From contig CAJUGV010000010.1 in the NCBI GenBank assembly GCA_910586505.1, positions 1 to 64,000 on the forward strand: DNA of 64,000 nt. The letters are read 5' to 3'. The notes beneath the pieces are model-generated. The model was not told where the DNA came from. It saw only the letters and a list, made by a program, of their open reading frames with translations, and searched no databases. Shown piece after piece: positions 24,425-33,843 of this stretch; within the stretch, counting starts at the first letter, position 1, and each line of letters starts with the position of its first letter. The stretch is from an uncultured Paraprevotella sp. (GTDB taxonomy: Bacteria > Bacteroidota > Bacteroidia > Bacteroidales > Bacteroidaceae). The position numbers and the translations under genes were made by a program.

Positions 24425-25708
24425 TTAATCGGTAGCCGTATCTACCTCAATATTCTCACCGGAAACCCATCCGGTCAGCTTAGTCTCCAGTTCAATCTTA
24501 GACAGTCCGTACAACTTCACCGTCACTTTATATGAAGTGCCCGGAAGAGCCGCTGCTTTAGTGGGCTGCTCAAAGTCGCTCGTACGTTCTACAATACTGA
24601 TAGTACCTTCGCTCACAAACGTATTGGTCCGCCCGCCGTCAAGGGGTTGGGAGGTCGTAACATGCACTTTGTACTCTTCACTGTAAGGAGCCACCATCAA
24701 GGCCTCACCCACCGGAATAACCACCTGCCCGTTGGCATCCTTATCAGCATCCCATGCCAATGTTACCGGAGTCATGTCCTCCAATTCCGTAAGATACTGA
24801 GGATTTCCGCCCGCAGACGGACGTTGTTTCAGCACCATTTCTACCGGTTCTATATTTTCATCCCAAACGATCTTACCTGCCGTACCCGGATTTGAATTGG
24901 GATGCCAGGCAACAATCATACGGCCCTTACTTTTCGATACCACGGCTATCTTCTTAACTTCCAATCCGTCTGCCGACTCATCCCCCGCTTTAACTTCAAA
25001 CGTGAAACGTGTCAACAAATGTTCCATCTTGATCTGCGGGATAAGACCGGCACGTGCAGACTTTGCTGAATAAGCGTCGGGCGATGCCTGGGGATCGGCC
25101 TGTCCTACCATCAGGTCCTGCGAACCGTCTATCTCAAAGTTAACGGACTTCTGTAACAAGATTTCGCCACTTGCTCCCACTTCATTGCTTATCACAGGTC
25201 TGTTCTGTGCATCAAGGTCCACTGTTGCATCATCTATCCGATAAGCAAAGAAATCATGACGTGAGGCATCCGGTGCATAGTATTTGGAATCCGGCCATTG
25301 GACCTTAGCCACCGTAGGGTCTTCAGCATCTTTCGCACTTGTAATACGAATAGGCTCGTTATCAAAGTTAGCCACGTCTTTCCTGACCCCGCTCTCATTC
25401 ACATTAGGCCATGTAGAAACCTCCAATACATCTTTACCGTCTTTGTTTTTCTTCATGTACATGTTAAAGTAAAGTGTCTCCCCACGCCAGATATTATTGG
25501 CAGCGTCATCCACCATTCCTCCAACCGTACCCATACCACGCGTTACGATACTCACCGGAGTCTTCATATTCAGTTCAATAGGCATCAACCCATTGTCTGT
25601 AGAACCACTTCCGGCCCCCGACGGTACCGCATCATCATTCGAACAAGCACTCAGCAGGCCCATCACCAAAGCTGAAGCAAAAAACTTTTTTTTCATACTC
25701 TTTTCCAT
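24425..25708 (-). CDS. Fimbrillin-like lipoprotein 2 of 3
   Basis: Signal peptide and lipobox MGLLSAC (lipid Cys at about residue 22), with an alternative start four codons downstream (ATG at 25696). Fimbrillin-type blocks are clear: NIWRGETLYFNMYMKK, DSKYYAPDASRHDFFAYRID, GSQDLMVGQADPQA, KMEHLLTRFTFEV, and a C-terminal TSYKVTVKLYGLSKIELETKL.GW. Its N-terminal strand carries PIELNMKTPVSIVTRGMG, a short stretch ending in Arg similar to the site where Fim/Mfa-type pilins are cut to start strand exchange. 427 aa, 28 bp upstream of fimbrillin 1. Confidence 0.85.
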   Translation of the reverse strand: MEKSMKKKFFASALVMGLLSACSNDDAVPSGAGSGSTDNGLMPIELNMKTPVSIVTRGMGTVGGMVDDAANNIWRGETLYFNMYMKKNKDGKDVLEVSTWPNVNESGVRKDVANFDNEPIRITSAKDAEDPTVAKVQWPDSKYYAPDASRHDFFAYRIDDATVDLDAQNRPVISNEVGASGEILLQKSVNFEIDGSQDLMVGQADPQASPDAYSAKSARAGLIPQIKMEHLLTRFTFEVKAGDESADGLEVKKIAVVSKSKGRMIVAWHPNSNPGTAGKIVWDENIEPVEMVLKQRPSAGGNPQYLTELEDMTPVTLAWDADKDANGQVVIPVGEALMVAPYSEEYKVHVTTSQPLDGGRTNTFVSEGTISIVERTSDFEQPTKAAALPGTSYKVTVKLYGLSKIELETKLTGWVSGENIEVDTATD

Positions 25709-25748
25709 TAAAAGTAAAACAACTAATATGCTATAACGATATATAGTC

Positions 25749-27056
25749 TTAAAAATCTTCTCCTTTATCTACATCCAAGCTGCCGCCCGCATTCCATGAC
25801 AAACCGGAATTATCTATTTCAAGCCCGATGGACTGCATGCCATAGACGCTCAGCGTCACTTCATAGACATGATTGGCCTCAAAATAGCGGCCGGCTTCCG
25901 CAAAACCTACATCACTGTACGTAGCGGTAAAAACAGCATCCGGATAATCCGTCATCTTGTATTTGATATAAATACTGTAACTCTCATCGGGCGGAAGCAA
26001 TATCTCCCCCAAATCCTCACTTTGATTATAGCCAACCGAACGCAAAGGTTCAAACCGACATTTATTCAGATCGAAAGTGGCGCCAAACTCGTCTTTAGGC
26101 GTTTGTTCCGTGGCCACGTATATAATATTCCGATCGGAATTCCACTCCACACCAATTTGGGGCTGTTCCGCATCCTCGCTCCACGACCATCCCCCACCCC
26201 AGTCGCGTGCCACCGTGAAAATCCCCCTATAACGGGCTTTCACACCTATGGCCATCACCTTAATCTTATCCGAGTTCTCCGGCGAAAGTCCTTTCACCTG
26301 AAATTTCAGCCTTGCCATCTCATGTCTCAAATAAAAACGGGGATGTATCTGACGGTGCCCCGCACGCGCACTATAAATCAACCGTTGCCAGTTGTTCCAT
26401 AAATACCGCGACTCGTCGTTATCCCCCACATTCTCCAGATTCTCTTCCGTGGCATGTGCATAGCCGGATATAATATCCTGCGTACCGTCCACTTCAATAT
26501 CACAATAGACACGCGTGGACTCCGCAACCCATCCATGTTGCTCCGCATTATCGATATGGTACAGGAAAAAGTTAAACATGTAGTCCGGATAGGAAACGGA
26601 ATAATAGGGCTGGTATTCCTCACCCGTATTCTCAGGCACCCATTCAAGGGTAGGTTCCGGCGCTCCATTTATCCTCGCCTTACGATTTTTTACCAGACAG
26701 TAAGGAATACGACCGTCGTCGTTATGCGTAAGAAAGTTTACTTCCTCACTGGCATAGTTCACATTCCCCGAAAACTCATGGTTTCGGGCCAGAAATGCAT
26801 ATATATAGAAGTCGGCCACCCGCCAACGATCACGGTTCTCCTCTTCGCTCCAGTCGTCGAACGGCCCGTGGCCACGTGTAACAATACTGAACGCAGGGTC
26901 CGTAGCCGAAAGTTTAATAGGAACACGATCTGCCGTAACCTCCGGATTAGGATTGTCTTCATCTATCACCGGTGCATACAGTCCGGGGTAGGATTTGTTG
27001 CAGGCCGCTAACACGAAGACCAAACAACCCATTACATATTTTCTCATTCTATCCAT
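25749..27056 (-). CDS. Fimbrillin-like lipoprotein 3 of 3
   Basis: Signal peptide with lipobox VLAACNKSYPG (lipid Cys at about residue 19). Like fimbrillin 2 it has a conserved strand ending in SIVTRGHGPFDDW, the probable processing region. It then has WRVADFYIYAFLARNHEF, YPDYMFNFFLYHIDNAEQHG, GTQDIISGYAHATEENL, LRHEMARLKFQVKG and a C-terminal HVYEVTLSVYGMQSIGLEID. The paralogues are clearly related but far from identical, so these are distinct subunits rather than recent duplicates. It lies 9 bp downstream of the DUF5119 gene. Confidence 0.85.
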   Translation of the reverse strand: MDRMRKYVMGCLVFVLAACNKSYPGLYAPVIDEDNPNPEVTADRVPIKLSATDPAFSIVTRGHGPFDDWSEEENRDRWRVADFYIYAFLARNHEFSGNVNYASEEVNFLTHNDDGRIPYCLVKNRKARINGAPEPTLEWVPENTGEEYQPYYSVSYPDYMFNFFLYHIDNAEQHGWVAESTRVYCDIEVDGTQDIISGYAHATEENLENVGDNDESRYLWNNWQRLIYSARAGHRQIHPRFYLRHEMARLKFQVKGLSPENSDKIKVMAIGVKARYRGIFTVARDWGGGWSWSEDAEQPQIGVEWNSDRNIIYVATEQTPKDEFGATFDLNKCRFEPLRSVGYNQSEDLGEILLPPDESYSIYIKYKMTDYPDAVFTATYSDVGFAEAGRYFEANHVYEVTLSVYGMQSIGLEIDNSGLSWNAGGSLDVDKGEDF

Positions 27057-27065
27057 TTTTCCTTA

Positions 27066-28298
27066 TTATATGTCCAAGTCCACCTTATCTCCCTCGAACC
27101 ACCTGTCAAGCCCGGTACTCCCGCTTCCCCCTACAAGCACCTTTTCCTTGCTCAGGCGAAGTACCGTACCGATCTTCAACACAGCAGAAGTACAAGTCCG
27201 ACTATATTTCCCGTGTTCCTCTTCCCATTCCAGCAGTTTGGTCTCGGTCAAAGTATTGAACAGGTTGATACCTGCGTAGAATATCTTCTGAAACATCTTG
27301 GAGGGCATCACATCCGTTGCTTCCGAGGTGACGTGGCAATACACGGCCAACTGCAAGATACCCGGCCCTGTCTGCATCAGGTCGTTCACACTTCGCACGA
27401 TACCAGTCGCATCAACCGCCCCACTGCACGTAAGCATCTCCGCATGAAGACTGTCTTCACGGCTGTCCAACGCGGGATAGCCTAGCTTGAACAGCATTTT
27501 ATAGCTTTTCTCCGGATTGAGCAAACCGGTAAACAGTTCCATGGATCCGGGAACTCCGGAGATTTCTCCGGTGATGCTGTCCACCACAATCCCGCTCTCT
27601 TTCTCCAGACCGAAGACGAACTCCACGTGCTGCGTCACGGCCTGCGGTTTAAAATCCACCCTCACGCGCGCGCCATCGTCCGCCACCACCGGCACGTCTA
27701 TGTAGTCGGCAGCGGCCATATAAACGGGTTTCATGCCACCGGCCACATAATCGGAGTAAGTGTTATGCGTCTTCCATGAACCGAACACACTTACCAACGA
27801 AGCATCATACACAGGAACAGGTTTATACGTCATAATCAGACTTTCCATATCTGATGATACGTTTTTTTCTTCCGCGTCCGCATTCTCCTCCTCATCCTCA
27901 TGTCTGACGATCAATTCACTGTCACTTGTATAGCTCACAAACTTATAGTTGCCCGGACGAACCCAAAGGCAATCTCCGGACGAGTTGCTTATATCACCCT
28001 CCTCGTCAATCCTGTCCGGTTCTCTTTTCCGCTCTTCCTGAGGGGAAAGCATAACCCCGTGATTGTCATTTTCACGGGCTGTAATCCGAAACTTATAAAG
28101 CATTACATTGACTGGACGTACCGCCAGCACACTCATGCTGTCGGTTCTCAAAGTTTCGTCCACCCCGCCCCAATCATAACGGAAGTCCAGAAAAGTCCGG
28201 TGAGGATGCTGATCGGACATGCACAAGTCTATCTCCGTACAACCGGCTGCCAGTAAAGGCAAAATCATGAGCCAACTGGATATTCCTGACTTACTCAT
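27066..28298 (-). CDS. DUF5119 lipoprotein (fimbrial anchor-type)
   Basis: The ATG at 28298 (MSKSGISSWLMILPLLAAGC) gives an immediate lipoprotein signal with lipobox AAGC (Cys at residue 20). It is preceded by AAAGGAGGG and overlaps the upstream gene's stop by 8 bp (ATGAGTAA), so it is preferred over the longer frame from 28523. The hallmark after the lipobox is DLCMSDQHPHRTFLDFRYDW, a pattern I associate with DUF5119 proteins. These occupy the place of FimB/Mfa2-type anchors in Bacteroidales fimbrial operons. 410 aa. It is followed by three fimbrillins, as expected for anchor plus subunits. Confidence 0.85.
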   Translation of the reverse strand: MSKSGISSWLMILPLLAAGCTEIDLCMSDQHPHRTFLDFRYDWGGVDETLRTDSMSVLAVRPVNVMLYKFRITARENDNHGVMLSPQEERKREPDRIDEEGDISNSSGDCLWVRPGNYKFVSYTSDSELIVRHEDEEENADAEEKNVSSDMESLIMTYKPVPVYDASLVSVFGSWKTHNTYSDYVAGGMKPVYMAAADYIDVPVVADDGARVRVDFKPQAVTQHVEFVFGLEKESGIVVDSITGEISGVPGSMELFTGLLNPEKSYKMLFKLGYPALDSREDSLHAEMLTCSGAVDATGIVRSVNDLMQTGPGILQLAVYCHVTSEATDVMPSKMFQKIFYAGINLFNTLTETKLLEWEEEHGKYSRTCTSAVLKIGTVLRLSKEKVLVGGSGSTGLDRWFEGDKVDLDI

Positions 28299-29592
28299 CG
28301 TCGCGACCCTCCTTTCCTGCCGTTTCATTTCTTCTACGTTTATCTCCGCCACCGATAGCCTTGCCTTGTCTCCCATCTGCGGCTTTCGACTTCTTTCGTT
28401 CTTCCTTCTCTTTCTTTTTGCGCGCTTTGGCTTCCGCTTTAAGTTTATTCCGCTCACCCGTTTCCTTGTTTTTAGCTTTACCGGACTTCTTATCGGGCAA
28501 AATGTCGGACAGACGAACCGCACGTTTTTCCTGTTTTATATCGCCGGGCTCAATCGTTCCGAGCACTTTCCTCAACGAATCGGCTTTTAAACGGTCCTCC
28601 CTCAAAGAGTCCCGCTTATGTTTCTCTATACCGCGAATCACCTCGCGGGCTTTCCAGGTTGAATCCCGCAGTTCCCAATTGCGTGCACGTTTGTCTTCCC
28701 TTCGTTTTCTTCGGGGCAGATATACGGAATCCTCCCATATGGCATAGCGTTCTGCTCCGCCCTGCACCTTATATTTAATGGATTTAAAACGGAACACAAG
28801 CCCTACATGGATATCCTGCACCACGGGATACGGCAGAAAATGACGCGCTTTCGTTTCTTCATACACATGGCATCCGGTCTCTTCCTCATAGCGAAACTCG
28901 TCATAAGCCATCATCTTGGCTCCTACCGAAAGTCCCAAATCAAGGTCGATGCTATGCCCGTTACGCAAAAAGTACAAAGGCGTGCTCCATCCGCCGGAGA
29001 ATCCGAAATTATAACTGTCTCCCTGTATGCCCTTACGCCCCCAAGCATAAGTAAACTTCTCATACCCCGCATAGATACCGGCATAATACGCCCTGTAAGT
29101 GCGCGGTGTTTCAAAGGTTCGTCCCGATACGACATTACGCCGGAACATGGCAAATCCCCAACGGGGCAAGGAGACTGTCGTATCGCGTGCCACCGTCCCG
29201 CTCTTACGGCGCTCATTCGTACTCGTATATCGCGAGAAACGGCGGAATCTGTGCCCTTCCCACAACCCGCCGGTTCGCCAATACTTACGTGCCTCTACCG
29301 AAGCGCCTGCCACATTATATATATAGCGCGGAGCGATTGTGTGATCAGTATTCCAGTTCCACTTTCCGGTCAACAACAATGAATAATGTGAACGCGGTGT
29401 GCCGGTGAAATTCAATTCCACACCGACATTGGGAGTCAGCAGCAGCCAATCGGAAGCATTGGTATGAAAAGAGAAACGTTTAAAAAAAGACAACGTATCA
29501 CCTTTCGCCTCCGATATATCTTCCGCACGACTGCCCGCACAGACCGTCCCACAGCAACACAGCAAGAATAATATCTTAATAGTTCTAGGCAT
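28291..29592 (-). CDS. DUF3575 protein with a long basic C-terminal tail; first gene of fimbrial operon
   Basis: After a signal peptide (ILFLLCCCGTVCAGSRA) residues 40-270 form a DUF3575-like barrel domain (HTNASDWLLLTPNVGVELNF; YRAYYAGIYAGYEKF; DIHVGLVFRFKSIKY). From about residue 285 the protein changes abruptly to a Lys/Arg/Glu-rich, low-hydrophobicity stretch (KRREDKRARNWELRD ... KAKNKETGERNKLKAEAKARKKKEKEERKK) of ~145 residues that ends GRDDE. Such a tail is unusual for an outer-membrane protein and could reach into the periplasm to bind peptidoglycan or stay disordered. The operon promoter TAACTTTG (minus) is at 29667-29674. Confidence 0.8.
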   Translation of the reverse strand: MPRTIKILFLLCCCGTVCAGSRAEDISEAKGDTLSFFKRFSFHTNASDWLLLTPNVGVELNFTGTPRSHYSLLLTGKWNWNTDHTIAPRYIYNVAGASVEARKYWRTGGLWEGHRFRRFSRYTSTNERRKSGTVARDTTVSLPRWGFAMFRRNVVSGRTFETPRTYRAYYAGIYAGYEKFTYAWGRKGIQGDSYNFGFSGGWSTPLYFLRNGHSIDLDLGLSVGAKMMAYDEFRYEEETGCHVYEETKARHFLPYPVVQDIHVGLVFRFKSIKYKVQGGAERYAIWEDSVYLPRRKRREDKRARNWELRDSTWKAREVIRGIEKHKRDSLREDRLKADSLRKVLGTIEPGDIKQEKRAVRLSDILPDKKSGKAKNKETGERNKLKAEAKARKKKEKEERKKSKAADGRQGKAIGGGDKRRRNETAGKEGRDDE

Positions 29593-29666
29593 TTACGACT
29601 GATTTCCAATATGCACTTCGAATTCCCGAAAGAATCTATCAGTACATACATTCAAATATCCGCCCA

Positions 29667-29674
29667 CAAAGTTA
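29667..29674 (-). promoter_or_regulatory. Promoter element of the fimbrial operon
   Basis: On the minus strand this reads TAACTTTG, the -7 consensus, 74 bp before the first operon gene. The tandem 20-bp repeat (29704-29745) lies just upstream, where an activator or repressor would be placed. Confidence 0.5.
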
Positions 29675-29703
29675 GCTTATCCATAAGTTAAAATATCATA
29701 CGA

Positions 29704-29745
29704 ATATAGACGGATCCGCCACACCATGTAGACAGATCCGCTACA
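29704..29745. repeat. Tandem 20-bp direct repeat, candidate operator
   Basis: Two copies of ATrTAGACrGATCCGCyACA (29704-29723 and 29726-29745) match at 17 of 20 positions. Their starts are 22 bp apart, about two helical turns, so bound proteins would lie on the same DNA face. They lie between the HTH regulator gene and the fimbrial promoter, the second copy just reaching the HTH stop codon. Not explained by coding. Confidence 0.5.
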
Positions 29746-29959
29746 GCTTGCCATCATCAACAAGCCCGTTCGTGTAATATTTAAAGAAATCATGCGAAAG
29801 AACCACAGATATGCGGTAAAGCAATAACGTGTCAATGCTCTCCTTGCGAAAAATCTTGTACACATTGGTGCGGTCGCAATAGAGTTCCATTGCGAGCCAG
29901 GAAACCGTGCGACGCTGACGACGCAGTTCCTCCTCAATAAGATGCCCAATATGTACCAT
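29741..29959 (-). CDS. Small helix-turn-helix DNA-binding protein (72 aa)
   Basis: Starting at the second Met of the open frame (MVHIGHLIEEELRRQRRTV) the whole protein is one small HTH domain: WLAMELYCDRTNVYKIFRK is the turn and recognition helix, then DTLLLYRISVVLSHDFFKYY. This is a pattern common in tiny XRE-like regulators of Bacteroidales. The longer frame from 30022 would add a hydrophobic, non-family extension, so 29959 is preferred. It lies directly upstream of the fimbrial operon in the same orientation, which makes it the likely local regulator; that role is inferred from position. Confidence 0.75.
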   Translation of the reverse strand: MVHIGHLIEEELRRQRRTVSWLAMELYCDRTNVYKIFRKESIDTLLLYRISVVLSHDFFKYYTNGLVDDGKL

Positions 29960-30291
29960 AAAAAACAAAAGCGCAAACCATCCGATACTCACGACTCTAC
30001 CTCGGTACCGCCAAGTAACCATGTCCAGTCATAAGTATGGATGGTTCACGCCCAAATGGACGCGAACCTTCCCTTACTTATTCTCCGGACTGTAATTTTG
30101 GCGGTTTCAGGTAGAGAGAATAAGAGCTAAAAGCTCGTTTTCACAAAAGCTGAATGGAATCGCTATCCCACTTTTATATTTCCTTTTTATCGTCATCCGG
30201 ACGGAACATCCCCGACCGGATTTTCAAAGATACGAAGATTACTGCAAAAAACAAAATCGAAAGTCCTGCACCCCGACGCGGATCACACCCG
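29960..30291. other. Leader/intergenic region between mfd and the HTH gene
   Basis: No gene is seen. On the minus strand a -7 element TATCTTTG occurs at 30225-30232 and could start a transcript with a ~265-nt leader into the HTH gene. A rightward-facing TAATTTTG occurs near 30092. A small GAGCT/AGCTC hairpin lies near 30127-30140. Their use is not shown. Confidence 0.35.
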
Positions 30292-33200
30292 TCACACAGC
30301 CTGCATTTCCGAAATTTGTTTCAATATCGACACGGCTTCTTTCACCGAAGGCACTTCCCGGATCACCATCGAACGGCGTCCTTTAGACTCGCGCAGATTA
30401 CTGCGATGGACGTTCATGGTAGCATATGCGATGCACTGGCCGAAAACCTTGCTCTCAAAATAAGCGCTATTCTCATTCTTTACAAAGTAAAATACCATGC
30501 GGCCGGCCTTAAGGAATATCTTTTCCACACCGAGTCCCTTACCCAAACGGCGAAGGGCTACTGCACGAATCAGTTCTTCACCCTCCTCGGGAATCTCACC
30601 GAAACGATCCTTCATCCGGTTACGGAAAGCCTCCACATCCTCATCTCGTTCCAGACCGTCCAATTCCCGGTAAAGCAGCATACGTTCACTGCTTCCGGGC
30701 ACATAGTTATCAGGAAAGAACATCTGCAGGTCGCTCTCCAGCATACATTCATCCACAAAATCCTCTCCTCCCAGTTCATTGCCTCTTCGCATCTCATCGG
30801 CATACAAATCGTTGAACTCGTCATTCTTCAATTCCTTCACAGCCTCAGACAATATTTTCTGATAGGTCTCATACCCCAGGTCGGCAATGAAACCGCTCTG
30901 TTCAGCTCCGAGCAGGTTGCCGGCTCCACGGATATCCAGATCCTGCATGGCGATATGTATTCCCGAACCCAAGTCGCTGAAATTTTCAATGGCCTGCAAT
31001 CGGCGGCGTGCTTCGGGAGGAAGCGAAGCAAGCGGTGGCGCCATCAGGTAGCAGAACGCTTTCTTGTTGCTGCGCCCCACGCGCCCTCTCATCTGATGCA
31101 AGTCGCTCAGCCCGAATTGCTGTGCGTTATTGATGATGATTGTATTGGCATTAGGGATATCTATGCCGCTTTCTATAATTGTCGTGGATATCAGTACATC
31201 ATAATCATAATTGACAAAACCGAGAATAATCTTCTCCAATTCCTCCGGCGACATCTGACCGTGCCCCACACATACGCGGGCATCCGGCACATGCTTGCGA
31301 AGCAACGCCTCCAAATCATACAGACTGCTTATACGATGATTCACAATGAAGACCTGGCCGTTGCGGCTCATTTCGAAATTGACGGCATCGGCAATCAGTT
31401 CCCCACTGAAAGTATGCACCTCCGTCTGAACTGGATAACGGTTGGGAGGAGGGGTCTGAATGACTGAAAGATCACGCGCTCCCATCAACGAGAATTGCAA
31501 CGTGCGGGGTATCGGCGTGGCCGTAAGCGTCAGAGTGTCTACATTCACCTTCATCTGACGCAGTTTCTCTTTCGTGGCCACTCCGAACTTCTGCTCCTCA
31601 TCGATAATCAGCAGACCCAGGTCCTTAAATTTCACCGACTTCCCTATCAGCTTATGTGTCCCTATTATGATATTGATTTGCCCGTCGGCCAGTTCTTTCA
31701 GTATGTCTTTCGTCCGGGACACCCCGCGCGCACGGCTCAGATAGTCCACCTTCACGGGCATATCTTTCAGACGTGAAGAAAAAGTCTGAAAATGCTGGTA
31801 AGCCAGTACTGTGGTAGGCACCAGTACAGCCACCTGCTTGTTGTCGGCACAAGCCTTGAAGGCAGCGCGTATGGCAATCTCGGTTTTACCGAAGCCCACG
31901 TCTCCGCATACCAGCCGGTCCATCGGACGCTCCCGTTCCATATCCGACTTCACTGCCTGCGTGGCTTTCAGTTGATCGGGCGTATCTTCATAAAGGAAAC
32001 TGGCTTCCAGTTCGTGCTGCATAAAGCTGTCGGCAGTGAAAGCAAAACCTTTCTCCTGCCTCCTGCGCGAATAAAGTTTGATAAGGTCGCGCGCAATATC
32101 CTTGATCTTGGTCTTCGTCCGCTCTTTCAGGCGGTCCCACGCCCCGGTTCCCAACTTGTTCAAACGCACAGGCTCACCTTCCTTGCCACGGTACTTGCTC
32201 ACCTTGTGCAGGGAATGAATGGAGACGAACACCACATCATCATTCTGATAGATTATTTTAATCACCTCCTGCATGGAGTCGCCGTTAGGAATGCTCACCA
32301 ATCCCCCGAACCGACCGACTCCATGATCCATATGCACCACGTAATCACCGATATTGAATTCCTGCAGTTCCTTCAGTGAGAGAGCCACCTTTCCGCTACG
32401 CGCCTTGTCGCTGCGAAGATTATACTTATGGAAACGGTCGAATATCTGGTGGTCTGTAAAGAAACACGCTTTCAGATCTTCATCGGCAAAACCGGCATGC
32501 AGCGTCCGGTTCACAGGCGTAAACTCTATGCCTGATGCCTGTTCGGAAAAGATAGAAGCCAGACGGTCGGTCTGCTTCACCGAATCGGCTAATATATATA
32601 AGGTGTAACCCTGTTCCAGATATTCGCGGAAACTGCGGTTCACCATCTCAAAATTCTTATGAAAGACAGGTTGTGCTTTCAGACGGAAGCGCACCGTGGC
32701 CTGCACCGCAGCAGAAGGCTTTCTCCCGATCTCCACCCTGCGGAAACCCAGCAACCCCTTCATCAAGGCCGCACCGTTGATGAAAATTCGGTCAGTTCGC
32801 ATTTTTTCGCGCAGTTCCGCCTCTTCCATCTCCGAATTTGCCTGTTCGTCAAGAAGGGCTTGGGTGGAAAATCCCTCGGCATATACGCGATCTGCCACAT
32901 CACGCACGAAAAACAAATCTTTCATCACCACCACCGTGCGGGAAGGCAAAAAGTCCGTAAAAGGGACCTTGTCCTGCAACGCTCCCCCCAACTCGGGCAC
33001 TATGACAGCCTCCTGCAACCTGTCGCCCGAAAGCTGAGACTGCATGTCGAATACACGGATACTGTCCACCTCATTGCCGAAAAAGTCCACACGGCACGGC
33101 TTCTCCGAAGAATAAGAAAAAACATCGAGAATACTGCCGCGCACGGCAAACTGCCCCGGTTCGTACACATAATCCACCCGTGAAAAGCCGAAAGAGGCAA

Positions 33201-33693
33201 GCGTCTCCTCCACAAACACAATATCCACCCGTTCTCCCACGTGCAGTCTAAGCGTCCGTTCCTCCAACTTCTGCCGCGACACGACTTTCTCCATCACCGC
33301 TTCCGGGCATGTCACTACAAAAAGCGGATGATGGCCGGCCGAAAGACGGCTAATGACCTCCGTGCGAAGTATCTCATTGGCCGCATCACGATGGCCGAAC
33401 TTTACGGCGCGACGAAACGATGACGGGAAAAACAACACCTCCTGTTCGCCCAATATCTGCACAAGATCGTGATAAAAATAACCCGCCTCCTCGGCGTCGT
33501 CGAGGATAAACACGAAAGGGCTGTCCGCAACCTGCGGGCAAGCCTTCGCCAGACTGGCGAACAGCACGGGGGCGGCCGATGCGCACAATCCTTCTGCAAA
33601 AACAGTCCGAACCGAACCGCCCTGCAACGCCTTTCCCAAAGCTTTCACCGAAGTGTGGCCCGCATAAAGGGCCTGCAAACCTTGTATTTCCAT
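30292..33693 (-). CDS. mfd: Transcription-repair coupling factor Mfd
   Basis: Mfd removes RNA polymerase stalled at DNA lesions and recruits UvrA. The full domain order is present. A UvrB-like N-terminal region comes first, then the RNAP-interacting domain (FNIGDYVVHMDHGVGRF, near 415-435). The helicase core follows with Walker A CGDVGFGKTE (near 597), the box-II motif DEEQKFGV (near 698), LTATPIPRTL, and motifs IV-VI including GRVGRS. The C-terminal TRCF domain closes the protein. The open frame extends to 33810, but the promoter (TATTTTTG region, minus, about 33705) and homology support the ATG at 33693 (MEIQGLQALY), giving 1133 aa, the usual length. It is divergent from the glycosyltransferase gene. 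Confidence 0.95.
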   Translation of the reverse strand: MEIQGLQALYAGHTSVKALGKALQGGSVRTVFAEGLCASAAPVLFASLAKACPQVADSPFVFILDDAEEAGYFYHDLVQILGEQEVLFFPSSFRRAVKFGHRDAANEILRTEVISRLSAGHHPLFVVTCPEAVMEKVVSRQKLEERTLRLHVGERVDIVFVEETLASFGFSRVDYVYEPGQFAVRGSILDVFSYSSEKPCRVDFFGNEVDSIRVFDMQSQLSGDRLQEAVIVPELGGALQDKVPFTDFLPSRTVVVMKDLFFVRDVADRVYAEGFSTQALLDEQANSEMEEAELREKMRTDRIFINGAALMKGLLGFRRVEIGRKPSAAVQATVRFRLKAQPVFHKNFEMVNRSFREYLEQGYTLYILADSVKQTDRLASIFSEQASGIEFTPVNRTLHAGFADEDLKACFFTDHQIFDRFHKYNLRSDKARSGKVALSLKELQEFNIGDYVVHMDHGVGRFGGLVSIPNGDSMQEVIKIIYQNDDVVFVSIHSLHKVSKYRGKEGEPVRLNKLGTGAWDRLKERTKTKIKDIARDLIKLYSRRRQEKGFAFTADSFMQHELEASFLYEDTPDQLKATQAVKSDMERERPMDRLVCGDVGFGKTEIAIRAAFKACADNKQVAVLVPTTVLAYQHFQTFSSRLKDMPVKVDYLSRARGVSRTKDILKELADGQINIIIGTHKLIGKSVKFKDLGLLIIDEEQKFGVATKEKLRQMKVNVDTLTLTATPIPRTLQFSLMGARDLSVIQTPPPNRYPVQTEVHTFSGELIADAVNFEMSRNGQVFIVNHRISSLYDLEALLRKHVPDARVCVGHGQMSPEELEKIILGFVNYDYDVLISTTIIESGIDIPNANTIIINNAQQFGLSDLHQMRGRVGRSNKKAFCYLMAPPLASLPPEARRRLQAIENFSDLGSGIHIAMQDLDIRGAGNLLGAEQSGFIADLGYETYQKILSEAVKELKNDEFNDLYADEMRRGNELGGEDFVDECMLESDLQMFFPDNYVPGSSERMLLYRELDGLERDEDVEAFRNRMKDRFGEIPEEGEELIRAVALRRLGKGLGVEKIFLKAGRMVFYFVKNENSAYFESKVFGQCIAYATMNVHRSNLRESKGRRSMVIREVPSVKEAVSILKQISEMQAV

Positions 33694-33843
33694 GATTAAT
33701 CGGGTGCAAAAATACAAAGAATAACAAAAAAAATGCTTCCCCGCGCAGAAATATTTAAGCGTTGTGCCTGCATTCCTGATTTTATCGTTATATTTGCTTT
33801 GCGAAGACAAACCGGAATATTCACCCTTAAAGCCGAAAAAGAC

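Noticed and set aside
27066..28523. Longer start of the DUF5119 gene at 28523
   Set aside because: It would put a 75-residue Lys/Arg-rich stretch before the lipoprotein signal and overlap the upstream gene by over 230 bp. The ATG at 28298 has a strong AAAGGAGGG and starts the signal peptide directly.
30154..31467. Rightward open frame of 437 codons antisense to mfd
   Set aside because: Mfd is intact and conserved through this stretch; the antisense frame has no family features.
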